Shown: in pieces, positions 43,044-51,516 of the stretch
Layout: each line of letters opens with the position of its first letter
How positions within the stretch are numbered: position 1 is the stretch's first letter
Origin: Bacillus luti
GTDB lineage: Bacteria > Bacillota > Bacilli > Bacillales > Bacillaceae_G
Direction of reading: 5' to 3'
Assembly (NCBI RefSeq): GCF_001884105.1
Contig: NZ_MACI01000034.1
Location: 62,001 to 126,000 of the forward strand
Length of the DNA: 64,000 nt
Notes under the pieces: model-generated
The model's database searches: none
Seen by the model: the letters and a program-made list of their open reading frames with translations, nothing else
What the model was told of the DNA's origin: nothing
Translations under genes and position numbers: made by a program

Positions 43044-44363
43044 TTATTTTGATAGTTTTGCAATTGCCGCTTCTAAAATAGTAAGCCCTTCTTCCAGCTG
43101 TTCATCTGTTATAACGAGAGGTGGTAAGAAACGAAGTACGTTACTATAAATACCTGCACTTATCGTAATAACCCCTTTACTATGCGTTTCCTTCATAATC
43201 GCTTTCACTTCTTCCGTCGCTGGCTCTTTCGTTTCTCTGTCTTTTACAAGCTCGATTGCAGTCATCGCACCGATTCCTCTCACATCACCAACTAGTTCGT
43301 ATTTCTCTTTCCAACTATTAAATACTGTCATCATTCGTGCGCCAATTTCAGCGGCGCGATTTACTAAATTCTCTTCTTCTATAATATCTAAAACAGCTAA
43401 CGCAGCTGCGCAAGCAACTGGACTTCCAGAGAATGTACCTCCAAGTTGACCAGGTCCAGGCGCATCCATTAGTTCCGCTCTCCCTGTTACTGCGCTAAGC
43501 GGCATGCCAGCAGCAATTGATTTTGAAAATGTCATTAAATCAGGAGCTACGCCGAAATGATCCATTGCAAATAAGCTACCCGTACGAGCAAAACCAGTTT
43601 GAATTTCATCCGCAATCATTACAATTCCGTACTTATCACAAATAGTTCGGACACCTCGCATAAACGTAGTCGTCGGAACGATAAATCCACCTTCTCCTTG
43701 AAGGGGTTCCAAAATAATCGCTGCAATATTATCACTTGCGACTTCTTCTAACATAAAACGTTCGAAATACGATAAAATTTGTTCGTCTACTTCTTCTTGC
43801 GTCAATCTTTCGTCAGCACGGTAATAATACGGATATGGTAATTTATACACTTCGGATGCGAACGGCCCAAATCCATGCTTGTACGGTTTCACCTTACTTG
43901 TAAGTGACATCGTCATAAGTGTACGTCCGTGATAAGCTCGTTCAAACGATACGATTGCGCTTCTTCCCGTTGCCTTTCTAGCTATCTTCACTGCATTTTC
44001 TACTGCTTCAGCTCCGCTATTAGCAAACATCGTTTTTTTCTTAAAATCACCTGGCGTTAATTCATTCAGTCTTTCAGCTAACGCAATATAACTTTCATAT
44101 GGCGCTACGTGGAAACAACTATGAATAGAAGATTCCACTTGTTCTTGAATCGCCTTCACTACTTTCGGGTGACAATGCCCAACGTTTTGCATACCAATTC
44201 CGCCCGCAAAGTCGATCAGTTCATTCCCATCTATATCTGTAATAATTGCTCCCTTTGCCGATTGCACATACAGCTCTGTAATATTGTATGGCCCTTCTGG
44301 CACCGCATTTTTTCTTCTTTCATGTAATATGCTAGATTTTGTAGTAACAATATCTTTCAACAT
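43044..44363 (-). CDS. gabT: 4-aminobutyrate/5-aminovalerate aminotransferase (GabT/DavT type)
   Basis: A 439-residue class III PLP aminotransferase: NSGAEAVENAVKIARKATGR, IADEIQTGFARTG (Asp that binds the PLP ring) and the Schiff-base lysine in MTFSKSIAAGMPLSAV. It moves the amino group of GABA or 5-aminovalerate to 2-oxoglutarate. Being next to gabD, glaH and lhgO favours 5-aminovalerate (lysine degradation). It lies 17 bp after the permease gene and 19 bp before gabD. Confidence 0.92.
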   Translation of the reverse strand: MLKDIVTTKSSILHERRKNAVPEGPYNITELYVQSAKGAIITDIDGNELIDFAGGIGMQNVGHCHPKVVKAIQEQVESSIHSCFHVAPYESYIALAERLNELTPGDFKKKTMFANSGAEAVENAVKIARKATGRSAIVSFERAYHGRTLMTMSLTSKVKPYKHGFGPFASEVYKLPYPYYYRADERLTQEEVDEQILSYFERFMLEEVASDNIAAIILEPLQGEGGFIVPTTTFMRGVRTICDKYGIVMIADEIQTGFARTGSLFAMDHFGVAPDLMTFSKSIAAGMPLSAVTGRAELMDAPGPGQLGGTFSGSPVACAAALAVLDIIEEENLVNRAAEIGARMMTVFNSWKEKYELVGDVRGIGAMTAIELVKDRETKEPATEEVKAIMKETHSKGVITISAGIYSNVLRFLPPLVITDEQLEEGLTILEAAIAKLSK

Positions 44364-44380
44364 GGAACATACCCCTTTTC

Positions 44381-45805
44381 TTATTCTTTTTCTAGGCTAA
44401 TTTCCGAATCTTTTATAATCGTAAAATCATTCAACTTTTGCTTATCTAACTTTCTAACTCTTAGAAAATAACTTATGATTACTAGGGTAGTAGCTAGTAA
44501 TGTCATGTAAAACTGCATGCGCATATCTGCGATGAACGCCTGCGAAACAAAGATCGTAACAATCATTAAAAGCGTTGCATATGTGAGATAAGGGAATAAC
44601 CACATTTTCACTTTCAGCTTTCCAGCCCCTTCTAGTTCCCTTTCTCGTCTTAACTTCACATGCGAAACGGCAACAAACATATACATAAGCATCGTTACTC
44701 CACCTGAACTATTCGCTAAAAACGCAAACAGTTTGTCAGGAGATATAAATTTCAACATCGCACAAATAAAGGCAAATACGATACTCGCATAGATCGCGAT
44801 AACCGGCGTTCCTCTACTATTTAACTTTGAAAAGGCGGATGGAGCGTCACCTTTTTTCGCCAGTGAAAATAACATACGCGAACTCGTATATATACCTGAA
44901 TTCATAACGGAAAGTAGTGATAAAAATACGACACCATTCATGATTTCTGCGGCTGCAGGTACTCCTGCCATATTAAATAAACTTGCATATGGAAGCTTTA
45001 ATAACTCCTTATCCGTCCACGGAATAAACATAACTAAAATTGTTACCGATCCGACGAAGAAAAGCATAAGGCGCCATACTACACTATTAATCGCTCGTAT
45101 AACATTCTTCTCTGGATTTTCCGATTCCCCGGCCGCAATCGCTGCGACTTCACTTCCTGATAACGAGAACGAAATAAACACAACGCTCAGTAAGACAGGG
45201 ACAATACCGTTCGGGAAGAAACCACCGTGTTCTGTAATAATAGAAAGACTCGGTCTATCCACCCCTGGAACAAGACCAAAGAACATCGAAACTCCTAAAA
45301 TTAAAAACGCAACAATCGCCACAACTTTAATAAACGCTAACCAATATTCAAACTCACCGTACAATTTCACTGAATATACATTCGTCATCGTCATTAAAAG
45401 GACCATACATAAACTCGCAATCCAAGCTGGAATGGAAGGAAACCAATTGTTAATCATGACGCCTAAAAGCACCGCTTCGATTGCGATAATAATGACCCAG
45501 TTAAACCAATACAACCATCCGATCGTATACCCTGCCCACGGCCCAATTGCTTTATTCGCATACGTTGCGAAAGAACCGCTATCAGGATTTTCCGCCGCCA
45601 TTTCTCCTAGCATCCTCATCACGAGCACAACCATTAAAGCACCGATAATATAGGACAAAATTGCAGCCGGCCCTGACGACTGAATAATCGTCCCACTCCC
45701 TACAAACAAACCGCCCCCGATAACCCCGCCAATCGAAATCATTGTTATATGCCGCGTTTTTAAATCTTTTTGTAACTCCTTTTTCTCTTTAGCCAAACAG
45801 TTCAC
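44381..45805 (-). CDS. gabP: Amino acid permease (GabP/APC type)
   Basis: A 474-residue APC-family carrier with about 12 membrane segments. The motif DLKTRHITMISIGGVIGGGL at the N-terminus and FVSFSLSGSEVAAIAAGE-like sequence in helix 6 match GABA and amino acid permeases. It heads the gabT-gabD set and presumably imports GABA or 5-aminovalerate. The longest frame opens at 45838; the GTG at 45805, just after GGAGGGG, or a TTG at 45796, is a better start. A structured leader lies upstream at 45840-46045. Confidence 0.85.
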   Translation of the reverse strand: MNCLAKEKKELQKDLKTRHITMISIGGVIGGGLFVGSGTIIQSSGPAAILSYIIGALMVVLVMRMLGEMAAENPDSGSFATYANKAIGPWAGYTIGWLYWFNWVIIIAIEAVLLGVMINNWFPSIPAWIASLCMVLLMTMTNVYSVKLYGEFEYWLAFIKVVAIVAFLILGVSMFFGLVPGVDRPSLSIITEHGGFFPNGIVPVLLSVVFISFSLSGSEVAAIAAGESENPEKNVIRAINSVVWRLMLFFVGSVTILVMFIPWTDKELLKLPYASLFNMAGVPAAAEIMNGVVFLSLLSVMNSGIYTSSRMLFSLAKKGDAPSAFSKLNSRGTPVIAIYASIVFAFICAMLKFISPDKLFAFLANSSGGVTMLMYMFVAVSHVKLRRERELEGAGKLKVKMWLFPYLTYATLLMIVTIFVSQAFIADMRMQFYMTLLATTLVIISYFLRVRKLDKQKLNDFTIIKDSEISLEKE

Positions 45806-45839
45806 CAACCCCTCCATTAGCATGAACGTGCGCCACAAT

Positions 45840-46045
45840 CCATTGATAACGCTTTCTCAAAATCCCCTCCTACGTTTTAAGAAAAAATAAAAAGAGCCAG
45901 AAAAACAACGCATACAGCTGCATTGAATTTTACTGCCTCTATCCTTATGGCTCGTCCTCCTGCTAAGGAAGCTCGAGTGGGAAAGAAGTTCCTCTATTCA
46001 TTTCAAACATACATCCGGGCTTACAGGGAGGCTAATCACTGTCAT
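45840..46045 (-). promoter_or_regulatory. Structured leader with terminator hairpin before gabP
   Basis: A promoter-like TTGAAT-17-TATGAT lies near 46060-46090 (minus strand). The leader holds two short overlapping frames (MTVISLPVSPDVCLK and MNRGTSFPLELP, joined by ATGA), then a GAGCCA ... TGGCTC stem with tail TTTTTATTTTTTC at about 45886-45954. The layout is that of an attenuator. I do not recognise a known riboswitch. Confidence 0.55.
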
Positions 46046-46157
46046 CCGATAATAAGTTAATCATAATATAAATAAACTGAATATTCAATATTAATTTGAG
46101 GTGAAATTTCCAAATCACCCCAACATATACTGTTCAAAAGCAAAAGGAAGTGATCTC

Positions 46158-46304
46158 ATGTACTACGGAACAAAAGGCTGGTACGTAGCCGAACTGAAAA
46201 AATTAGGCGTTCGTTACTATGAAGGACGAAAGCTAGAAAGCTACCGCGGGCACGTTTTACGCAATTTATTAATCGCACAACAAGAGAAACTAAAAGAACA
46301 GTAA
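46158..46304 (+). CDS. YflJ-like small protein (DUF2639)
   Basis: A 48-residue basic peptide (MYYGTKGWYVAELKKLGVRY, then EGRKLESYRGHVLRNLLIAQ), matching the short YflJ/DUF2639 type of Bacillus. Function unknown. The ATG at 46158 follows AGGAAGTGATCTC; the frame from 46101 is too long for the family. It is an isolated short plus-strand gene, convergent with the methyltransferase gene. Confidence 0.75.
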   Translation: MYYGTKGWYVAELKKLGVRYYEGRKLESYRGHVLRNLLIAQQEKLKEQ

Positions 46305-46401
46305 TTTACTAACAAAACAACTCTTGGAATATATCGGCTATCCGGCTAGAACTTTCAAATCATCCATCTAAACCCCCAACCAACCCCACATCAATACAAA
46401 C

Positions 46402-46430
46402 AAAAAAGGTCACCCAAACGGGTGACCTTC
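46402..46430 (-). terminator. Terminator after the TRM11-like gene
   Basis: AAGGTCACCC and GGGTGACCTT arms around AAAC; on the minus strand the tail is TTTTTTGTTTG. It lies 6 bp past the stop of the methyltransferase gene. Confidence 0.85.
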
Positions 46431-46435
46431 CTTTC

Positions 46436-47389
46436 TTATTCACAAACAAGAATTTGTCTAGTAAATGATCCTTTTCTTGTAATACAACGATCTGTAATTT
46501 CAAATCCTGCTTCATGAATCATATCGTCCATTGTTTCCATCGTAACAACGACTACTTTTTTAGCAATGCGACGTGCGCTTGAAAGAATAGAAAGCTGATC
46601 TTCTGGTGTTGCGTGCGTAAATAAGTCGTACGGCATATCGATAATGGCAACATCATAGTTCTCAGTAATCTCCTCGATTGGACCTTTTGTTACCGTTCCT
46701 TCAAACCCGAAATGTGCGATGTTTTTTCGCGTTCCAAGAACTACAAGTGGATTAATATCTCTACCAACGATGTTAATTCCCATAGAAAGAGCTTCTACTA
46801 CTACCGTTCCAATACCGCAGCACGGGTCAATCGCTCGTACTCCCTCTGGATTTGGCACAGCAATATTTGCAACCGATCTCGCAACACGTGTGCTAAGAGA
46901 TGTCGAATAGCTATGCGGTTTTTTGATGTGATGATACCAAACTGGTTCACTTTCTACATAATGTCCGAAATACCAACGTCCTCCAAGAGGAACAATCCCA
47001 AATACACGCTCCGGATTACGAACGTCCGCTTCTCCTTCAATATGCATGCCGAGATCTCGTTCAATAAGACGGCGCTCTCCATATTCAATCTTATTTTCTT
47101 TCCCAAGGTCATTTATTTTCACAAAGATAACTTTGAACGTCGCTCCCGCCAAGTCAATTTGTTCCACTTGTTTTAGGATGCTTTCTAAGTCGTCTCCTTC
47201 ATACATAACTTCAACGCGTTCTTTAATAAACGCACTTCTACTCGGATCAATCTTAACGTCACTTTTCAAAATATTAACGTGAGACTCCATTCCAAAGAAC
47301 GAACGCATTTCCAAATAACATAAAGCGCGCTCCTCCTCACGAAATGCATACGTATATATACATGCAGGTGTTTTACTATGATTATTCAA
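46436..47389 (-). CDS. TRM11-like SAM-dependent methyltransferase
   Basis: A 317-residue protein with a class I methyltransferase core: motif I DPCCGIGTVVVEALSMG near 188-204, the acidic loop GRDINPLVVLGTRKN and catalytic motif IV as DMPYD (variant of N/DPPY) near 250. The N-terminal half (about 1-150) would be a substrate-recognition part. Such proteins modify guanosine in tRNA or other nucleic acids; the target is not known here. Stand-alone gene. Confidence 0.8.
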   Translation of the reverse strand: MNNHSKTPACIYTYAFREEERALCYLEMRSFFGMESHVNILKSDVKIDPSRSAFIKERVEVMYEGDDLESILKQVEQIDLAGATFKVIFVKINDLGKENKIEYGERRLIERDLGMHIEGEADVRNPERVFGIVPLGGRWYFGHYVESEPVWYHHIKKPHSYSTSLSTRVARSVANIAVPNPEGVRAIDPCCGIGTVVVEALSMGINIVGRDINPLVVLGTRKNIAHFGFEGTVTKGPIEEITENYDVAIIDMPYDLFTHATPEDQLSILSSARRIAKKVVVVTMETMDDMIHEAGFEITDRCITRKGSFTRQILVCE

Positions 47390-47516
47390 TCTATGATCAT
47401 CCTTTATCAGTTTAAATTATTATTATCACAACTACTCGAACGTTTTTTTGTATATAAAATTAAATGATATCACATGCCCGAAATAAAGAGAAACCTTTAT
47501 AATCTGTTTCATAAAT

Positions 47517-47546
47517 AAAAGAGACTGCCTATTGGCAATCTCTTTT
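47517..47546 (-). terminator. Terminator after the SLH amidase gene
   Basis: AAAAGAGACTGCC pairs with GGCAATCTCTTTT on the minus strand and a U-tract follows. It lies a few bases past the stop of the amidase gene. Confidence 0.8.
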
Positions 47547-47552
47547 TAAATA

Positions 47553-49172
47553 TTAACGGAAAGAAGATACGTTATTACCCATTGCTTCGTAGTAATCTAA
47601 AATACCTTGATAAATCGCTTCTGCTGCACGTTGTTTCTGTTCTGCTGTAGCGATTTTATCTGCATCACTTTTATTATCTACAAATGCTAATTCTGTTAAT
47701 ACAGCTGGCATTGTATTATATTTTATTACGTACCACTGATCTGGTTTCGCACCACGATCTTTTGTTCCAAGTGCTGTTACAAGACGTTTTTGAATTTTTT
47801 CTGCTAATAAGCGACTTTCTTCTGTATTTGGATTCGTTGATCTTGCCGGCGCTGCATAATAGAACGTTTCTGTACCTTTCCCATCTTTACCTGTAGAACC
47901 GTTACCATGGATACTTACGAAAATGTCACCATTATTTGCATTAGCGAATTCTACCCTTTTCACTAAAGACTCTGAAGAATCATTTCCTGGACGTGTATTA
48001 TTCTCACGAGTTAACATCACAGTAAACGGTGTCTTTTTCTCAAATATTTTCTTTAATCGTAATGATACATCTAATACGATTTGACTTTCTTTTTCATAAT
48101 AACCAGTATTTCCTGAGTCAATTCCACCATGACCTGGATCAATAATAATCGCTTTACCTTCTAAGAAGTTACCTTGTTTCACTGGGTTTAGTTGGTTTTT
48201 ATCAAGCCACTGGAATCCACTATTTGTACGGATACGAATCCAGCTATCTTTTTCTTCAATAACTGTTACTGTTTGTGCTGCACGTTTCGCTAACACTTTA
48301 GAAGAATGTGATGCTTCTGCATATGTTGTAAATTCTTCGTTAATCACTTCTGTTTTCTCTTTTAAAGGTGTCCATTTATCGCCTTTACTCGTTACAATTT
48401 TAATCCATCCATCTCGCTCTTCTTTTACTACAACTGTTTGTGGTTCATGTTGCACGTCAGTAATTCCTGATGATAAAGATGGTTGGTGATATGTAATGAA
48501 CTTACGATCGATATTCATTTTCTTCGTTGTATCTTCTGGTTTGCTAGTATTATCATTATTTTCCTTTAGCTTGTCCGCTTTATACGTCATTTGTGCTGCT
48601 TGTTCACGTGGGATAGAAAGATCCGGACTCCAAGTTTTCGCTCCTGTACCGGCAGAAATCTCTAACGCTACTAAAATATTTGCCGCTTCTTTACCGAAGT
48701 GATTTTCTAAATCAGTAAATTTATTCGTTATTGGGGCTTTTACGAATCCTTGTAATTTATAAGCCTTCACAAGCATAGACGCCATCTCAGCACGCGTTAC
48801 TTTTCCGTCAGGATCAAATACACCTGCTCCTCGTCCTGCAATAATATTTTCTTTTTCAATTGCTGCAATATACTGAGCTGCCCAATGATTTTTTGAATCA
48901 TTAAAAGATGGCTTCGCCGCTGGATTAACTTTTAAGCCAATTGCTTTCGCTACAATTGTCGCTGCTTCAGCACGTGTTAAAAGACCTTGTGGTACAAAGG
49001 TACTGTCCGTCATACCGCTAATTACATTTCTCTCTACTAAATAGTAAATTGCATCTTTTGACCATGCATTATCCGGAACATCTGTAAACTTCTTCGTTTC
49101 TGCTAAACTACTAACTGGATAAGCTAGTAAACTTGCCGCTAACATACCAGCAGCTATTGCTTTGTACTTCAT
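47553..49172 (-). CDS. S-layer-anchored N-acetylmuramoyl-L-alanine amidase
   Basis: A 539-residue exported hydrolase: signal peptide (1-24), three SLH domains (about 28-200) that bind pyruvylated cell wall polysaccharide, two SH3b-like domains (about 215-335) and a C-terminal Amidase_3 domain with IIDPGHGGIDSG (zinc histidine), VSIHGNGS and LTELAFVDN. It cleaves the amide bond between MurNAc and the stem peptide. SLH anchoring depends on csaB, found further along this window. It is like the SLH amidases of B. anthracis (Bsl group). Confidence 0.93.
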   Translation of the reverse strand: MKYKAIAAGMLAASLLAYPVSSLAETKKFTDVPDNAWSKDAIYYLVERNVISGMTDSTFVPQGLLTRAEAATIVAKAIGLKVNPAAKPSFNDSKNHWAAQYIAAIEKENIIAGRGAGVFDPDGKVTRAEMASMLVKAYKLQGFVKAPITNKFTDLENHFGKEAANILVALEISAGTGAKTWSPDLSIPREQAAQMTYKADKLKENNDNTSKPEDTTKKMNIDRKFITYHQPSLSSGITDVQHEPQTVVVKEERDGWIKIVTSKGDKWTPLKEKTEVINEEFTTYAEASHSSKVLAKRAAQTVTVIEEKDSWIRIRTNSGFQWLDKNQLNPVKQGNFLEGKAIIIDPGHGGIDSGNTGYYEKESQIVLDVSLRLKKIFEKKTPFTVMLTRENNTRPGNDSSESLVKRVEFANANNGDIFVSIHGNGSTGKDGKGTETFYYAAPARSTNPNTEESRLLAEKIQKRLVTALGTKDRGAKPDQWYVIKYNTMPAVLTELAFVDNKSDADKIATAEQKQRAAEAIYQGILDYYEAMGNNVSSFR

Positions 49173-49354
49173 AAAAAATAAATCCCCTCTCGAAATCTCA
49201 CATTATACAATTCTCTTAATCAAACTAATATTAAAAATATTAATTGGAAAATAACTCCTATAATAGTTTATAACATTCTATCACTGTAGTAAATACGTTT
49301 CCCACTTGTATTATTGAAAATGAGTATATAAGGAACAATAAATATAAATAAAAT

Positions 49355-49398
49355 TCAAAAAAGCTGACTAAAAATACTATTTTCAATCAGCTTTCTTT
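49355..49398 (-). terminator. Terminator after the M42 peptidase gene
   Basis: AAAGCTGACT and AATCAGCTTT arms; on the minus strand the tail is TTTTTTGAATT. It ends 14 bp before the peptidase stop. Confidence 0.8.
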
Positions 49399-49411
49399 AT
49401 TCTCTATGAAA

Positions 49412-50461
49412 TTAGCCTTCAATTAAATTAGACAGCACATACGCATATATGAGTGCTTCTGTATGCGCAATCGAGCTTTCATGCGTACGCTCAAATGCAT
49501 GAGAAGAATCAATACCCGCTCCAATTAATGCATGTTTCACATCAAATCCAGCACGAATCGCAGCGGATGCATCAGATCCGTAGAATGGATAAATATCTAC
49601 TTTATATTCAATATTGTTCGTTTTCGCAAGCTCCACTAAATGTTTACGTAATGCATAATGGTACGGACCGCTAGAATCTTTCGCACAAATAGATACTGTA
49701 TATTCGTCAGATGTTTGTCCATCACCTAACGCTCCCATATCAACTGCTAAATATTCAACCGTTTCTTCTGGAATGTTAGAATTACCACCGTATCCGATTT
49801 CTTCATTATTAGAAATTAAGAAATGCGTTGTATATGGTAATGTTACGTTTTCATCTTGTAATCTCTTAATTAATTTTAATAGAATCGCAACACTTACTTT
49901 GTCATCTAAATGACGTGATTTTATGTATCCACTCTCTGTAATTTGAACGCGCGGATCGAATGAAACGAAGTCTCCTACTTCAATCCCTAACTCACGTACT
50001 TCATTTACCGAAGAAACACGCTCATCAATACGAACTTCGATATTTTGCTCATCTCGTTTCGCTTCACCTGCATTTTTGTATACGTGTACAGATGTTTGAT
50101 GCATTAAAATCGTTCCTGTATACGTCTTACCGCTTGATGTTTCAATTTCGCAATATTCCCCTTCTACAGAGTTCCAGCGAAATCCACCAATCATAGAAAG
50201 GCGAAGACGACCGTCAGGCTTAATTTCTTTCACCATCGCCCCTAACGTATCAACGTGCGCTGTTAATAAACGGTGCTGTGCATCATTTTTTCCTTTTACC
50301 GTAATAATAAGAGCCCCTTTATTGTTACGCTTCGTTTCCACATTCCAATCACTTACATAGTTTTCAATAAAACGAATAATTTTCTCTGTATTTCCAGATG
50401 GACTCGGAATAGAGACAAGCTCCTTAATAAGTTCCATCGTTTCTTTCGTATGATGTGCCAT
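49412..50461 (-). CDS. M42-family metallopeptidase
   Basis: A 349-residue aminopeptidase of the M42 (glutamyl aminopeptidase/PepA-like) group. Zinc ligands appear in TAHVDTLGAMV, SRHLDDKVSVAILLKL and NNEEIGYGGNS, and the second histidine near HAFERTHE. It removes N-terminal amino acids from peptides in the cytosol. The start follows AGGAGGAAACG. Isolated gene. Confidence 0.9.
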   Translation of the reverse strand: MAHHTKETMELIKELVSIPSPSGNTEKIIRFIENYVSDWNVETKRNNKGALIITVKGKNDAQHRLLTAHVDTLGAMVKEIKPDGRLRLSMIGGFRWNSVEGEYCEIETSSGKTYTGTILMHQTSVHVYKNAGEAKRDEQNIEVRIDERVSSVNEVRELGIEVGDFVSFDPRVQITESGYIKSRHLDDKVSVAILLKLIKRLQDENVTLPYTTHFLISNNEEIGYGGNSNIPEETVEYLAVDMGALGDGQTSDEYTVSICAKDSSGPYHYALRKHLVELAKTNNIEYKVDIYPFYGSDASAAIRAGFDVKHALIGAGIDSSHAFERTHESSIAHTEALIYAYVLSNLIEG

Positions 50462-50587
50462 CGTCGTTTCCTCCTCATTTTCTCTACTATTCAGTATACA
50501 AAATTTACTTGAAAACCTCTACTCATATAGCTTAATTTTCTAAATTGTAGTAAAATTCACTTTAGTATACAAAAGGAGTTATGAAAT

Positions 50588-50767
50588 ATGAATATATCAA
50601 AAAAACATGTACACATTGCACTCATTTGGTTTTTAGCATCATTATTTTGCTTACAAATTTCTTACGCAGTTCATACTACTACTTCTATTACAATCGGCTG
50701 GATAGTAACAGCTATTTTCTTCATCATTAGTTTAATCGCAACAAAAAAGCATAGCATTACTCACTAA
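50588..50767 (+). CDS. Small two-helix membrane protein
   Basis: A 59-residue protein: MNISKKHVHIALIWFLASLF with a first helix, then TSITIGWIVTAIFFIISLIA as a second, and a basic end KKHSITH. The ATG follows AAAGGAG. The last codons form part of the terminator at 50743-50780. Function unknown. Confidence 0.65.
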   Translation: MNISKKHVHIALIWFLASLFCLQISYAVHTTTSITIGWIVTAIFFIISLIATKKHSITH

Positions 50768-50780
50768 CGCTATGCTTTTC
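50743..50780. terminator. Terminator between convergent small genes
   Basis: AAAAGCATAGC and GCTATGCTTTT arms form a strong stem with T-run on the plus strand and A-run on the left, so it serves both the membrane peptide gene (plus) and the MazG-like gene (minus). Confidence 0.8.
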
Positions 50781-50788
50781 CTATAAAA

Positions 50789-51118
50789 CTATTCTTCTGA
50801 AACATCTAATAAATAAATGCCTCTTTCAAATCCACCGCGCTCTATTTCCTTTTGCTTACGAAGACGTTCTACATCTTCAATCGATGCACCTTCTGCACGC
50901 GCCAATGAAATAATAACTTCCAGTGCATCTGCAAGAGAATCTAGCGCATGTTCACGCTCTTTCATAGAAGCAAATTCACGAATTTCTTCCGTTCCAATTT
51001 TCGCTAACGCTTGTATGTATGCTTGCCCTGTTAACTTTTGTGCTGTATACGTTTTTCCAGACATTAAAATCTTCTCTGGAACACGATCTCTTACTAACTT
51101 GTTATACGCTGACATCAT
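50789..51118 (-). CDS. MazG-like NTP pyrophosphohydrolase
   Basis: A 109-residue all-alpha protein: YNKLVRDRVPEKI near the start, an acidic metal-binding set EEIREF, DSLADALEVIISL, and C-terminal KEIERGGFERGIYL, as found in small phosphoribosyl-ATP pyrophosphohydrolase-like proteins. It probably hydrolyses unwanted nucleoside triphosphates (house-cleaning). AGGAGG precedes the ATG. Confidence 0.8.
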   Translation of the reverse strand: MMSAYNKLVRDRVPEKILMSGKTYTAQKLTGQAYIQALAKIGTEEIREFASMKEREHALDSLADALEVIISLARAEGASIEDVERLRKQKEIERGGFERGIYLLDVSEE

Positions 51119-51132
51119 TCAACCTCCTATAC

Positions 51133-51453
51133 TTAGAAACACCCAAGCTCTGCTTTATAAAATAACCACTCTTTTTTCACACAAGCACTTAACATATCAA
51201 TTCCTGATCCGTGCGCCCTTACTGCTGGAAAGAAATAATGCTCTGATTCTTCTTTCTTATCGCCGTATAAAGTCTGGTACGCATCAGGAATCGCCTCTTT
51301 TTTCACATCCCGTTCTTTCGTCACCTCACCTGAGAAAGCAACACTTGGATGTCCTTCAAAAAACAACGCAGTTCGCACTGCCATAGATGGTGTACTATGC
51401 AGAGCATAATATGCTATTACAATCATGCCGATCACACCGATAATTTTCTTCAT
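51133..51453 (-). CDS. Hypothetical secreted or membrane-anchored protein
   Basis: A 106-residue protein with an N-terminal signal/anchor helix (MKKIIGVIGMIVIAYYALHS) and an extracytoplasmic region with two cysteines (MLSACVKKE and AELGCF). No known motif. It lies 14 bp before the MazG-like gene on the same strand. Confidence 0.65.
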   Translation of the reverse strand: MKKIIGVIGMIVIAYYALHSTPSMAVRTALFFEGHPSVAFSGEVTKERDVKKEAIPDAYQTLYGDKKEESEHYFFPAVRAHGSGIDMLSACVKKEWLFYKAELGCF

Positions 51454-51464
51454 ATATTACTCCT

Positions 51465-51509
51465 TAAAAAAAGTGCTAACACAATTATACTAAAATGTGT
51501 TAGCACTTT
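51465..51509 (-). terminator. Terminator after the enoyl-CoA hydratase gene
   Basis: AAAGTGCTAACACA and TGTGTTAGCACTTT are perfect 14-bp arms; on the minus strand the tail is TTTTTTTAAGG. It lies 7 bp past the stop. Confidence 0.9.
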
Positions 51510-51516
51510 CTCCACT

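Noticed and set aside
45886-45960. GGATAGAGGCAGTAAAATTC resembles the start of a lysine riboswitch (GATAGAGGTGCGAACTTC).
   Set aside because: The rest of the L-box is missing: only about 55 nt remain before the terminator tail, and none of the later conserved elements are present.
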